DNA of 21,603 nt. Source: Armatimonadota bacterium. GTDB lineage: Bacteria; Sysuimicrobiota; Sysuimicrobiia; Sysuimicrobiales; JACQTN01. Below the pieces are notes generated by a model, which was given only the letters and a program-made list of their open reading frames with translations, did no database searches and was not told the DNA's origin. Each line of letters begins with the position of its first letter. The first letter of the stretch is position 1. The stretch is from NCBI GenBank assembly GCA_016210785.1, contig JACQTN010000609.1, forward strand, positions 1 to 21,603, written 5' to 3'. Shown here piece by piece: positions 21,264-21,603 of the stretch. The position numbers were made by a program, and so were the translations under genes.

Positions 21264-21603
21264 ATGCTCATGTTGACGCCAGAGCAGCTCGACGCCCTCC
21301 GCCGCATCACCAGCCCCACCCTCAGCAACGCCATCGAGCGCTTCAACGTGCGCCCCCGCAACCGGGGGTTCATGGACTCCAGCATCCGCTGCCTGTTTCC
21401 GGAGCTGGGCGCGATGGTGGGCTACGCCGTCACCGCCGCCTGCCAGGCGGAGATGCCCGCGCCCCAGGGCCGCGGCCCCTCGCGGTTCGCGCACTGGGAC
21501 CACATCGCGTCCATGCCCGCGCCGCGCGTCATGGTGATCCAGGACCTGGATCAGCCGCCTGGCGTAGGGGCCTACTGGGGGGAGGTGCAGGCGTCGGTCC
21601 ACA
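21264..21603 (+). CDS. RraA family protein (partial, N-terminal 113 residues)
   Basis: Runs off the right edge. Begins with LTPEQLDALRRITSPTLSNA, then IERFNVRPRNRGF, SSIRCLFPELGAMVGYAVTA and PRVMVIQDLDQPPGVGAYWG, which match the start of RraA-like proteins (often annotated as dimethylmenaquinone methyltransferase-like). Family members include 4-hydroxy-4-methyl-2-oxoglutarate aldolases and oxaloacetate decarboxylases; only a subset inhibits RNase E. The catalytic Arg/Asp region lies beyond the window. ATG at 21264 or 21270 (GTG at 21261 also in frame); no strong ribosome site decides. In a catabolic setting an aldolase or decarboxylase role is more likely than RNase control. Confidence 0.85.
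   Translation, partial: MLMLTPEQLDALRRITSPTLSNAIERFNVRPRNRGFMDSSIRCLFPELGAMVGYAVTAACQAEMPAPQGRGPSRFAHWDHIASMPAPRVMVIQDLDQPPGVGAYWGEVQASVH

Overview
This window is a very G+C-rich bacterial chromosome segment with tightly packed genes, nearly all on the minus strand. Only four genes at two divergent points are on the plus strand. Start codons include ATG, GTG and TTG, mostly with GGAGG-type ribosome sites, and two genes look leaderless. The exported proteins (a cupredoxin and a solute-binding protein) have Sec signals without a lipobox. I would guess an uncultured, deep-branching soil or sediment bacterium, but no rRNA or other phylogenetic marker is present, so the placement is weak. No tRNA, CRISPR, prophage or transposase gene is visible.

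Region by region: (1) 1-2568 carries iron-sulfur assembly genes, sufC and the start of sufB, under a near-consensus sigma70-type promoter at 1181-1209. Upstream lie an adenosine-deaminase-family gene and a stand-alone Nfu N-terminal-domain gene. (2) 2690-4913 holds a two-domain secreted blue-copper protein and a nucleotidyltransferase-fold protein. (3) 5029-6252 is nagA (N-acetylglucosamine-6-phosphate deacetylase). (4) 6253-6863 is a gene-free block of hairpins and degenerate repeats; parts recur at 18073-18232. (5) 6864-8363 is a MocR-type regulator with a candidate auto-operator, divergent from a small unknown gene and a MOSC-domain gene. A perfect 44-bp palindrome ends this unit against convergent genes. 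(6) 9498-20307 is a long co-directional minus-strand series: sugar epimerase, DegT aminotransferase, peptide/nickel-type ABC binding protein and two permeases, D-2-hydroxyacid dehydrogenase, second epimerase, tenA, thiD and a Gfo/Idh/MocA oxidoreductase. (7) 20520-21603 holds, divergently on plus, an isochorismatase-like hydrolase and the start of an RraA-like gene.

Regions 6-7 look like an uptake-and-catabolism cluster for an unidentified small molecule (sugar, amino-sugar or amide derivative), with a two-gene thiamin pyrimidine salvage unit (tenA-thiD) inside it.

The most striking single observation is in thiD. An in-frame TGA sits exactly where the family has its active-site cysteine (HTHGTG-C), and the frame then continues intact for 58 family-typical codons to a TAG. 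This could be a selenocysteine codon, a fresh nonsense mutation or an assembly error. No canonical SECIS is evident, and several other genes here stop at TGA, so reassignment of TGA is unlikely. The second notable item is the repeat family that begins at the TAG stop codons of two unrelated aminotransferase-fold genes and supplies terminator-like hairpins.
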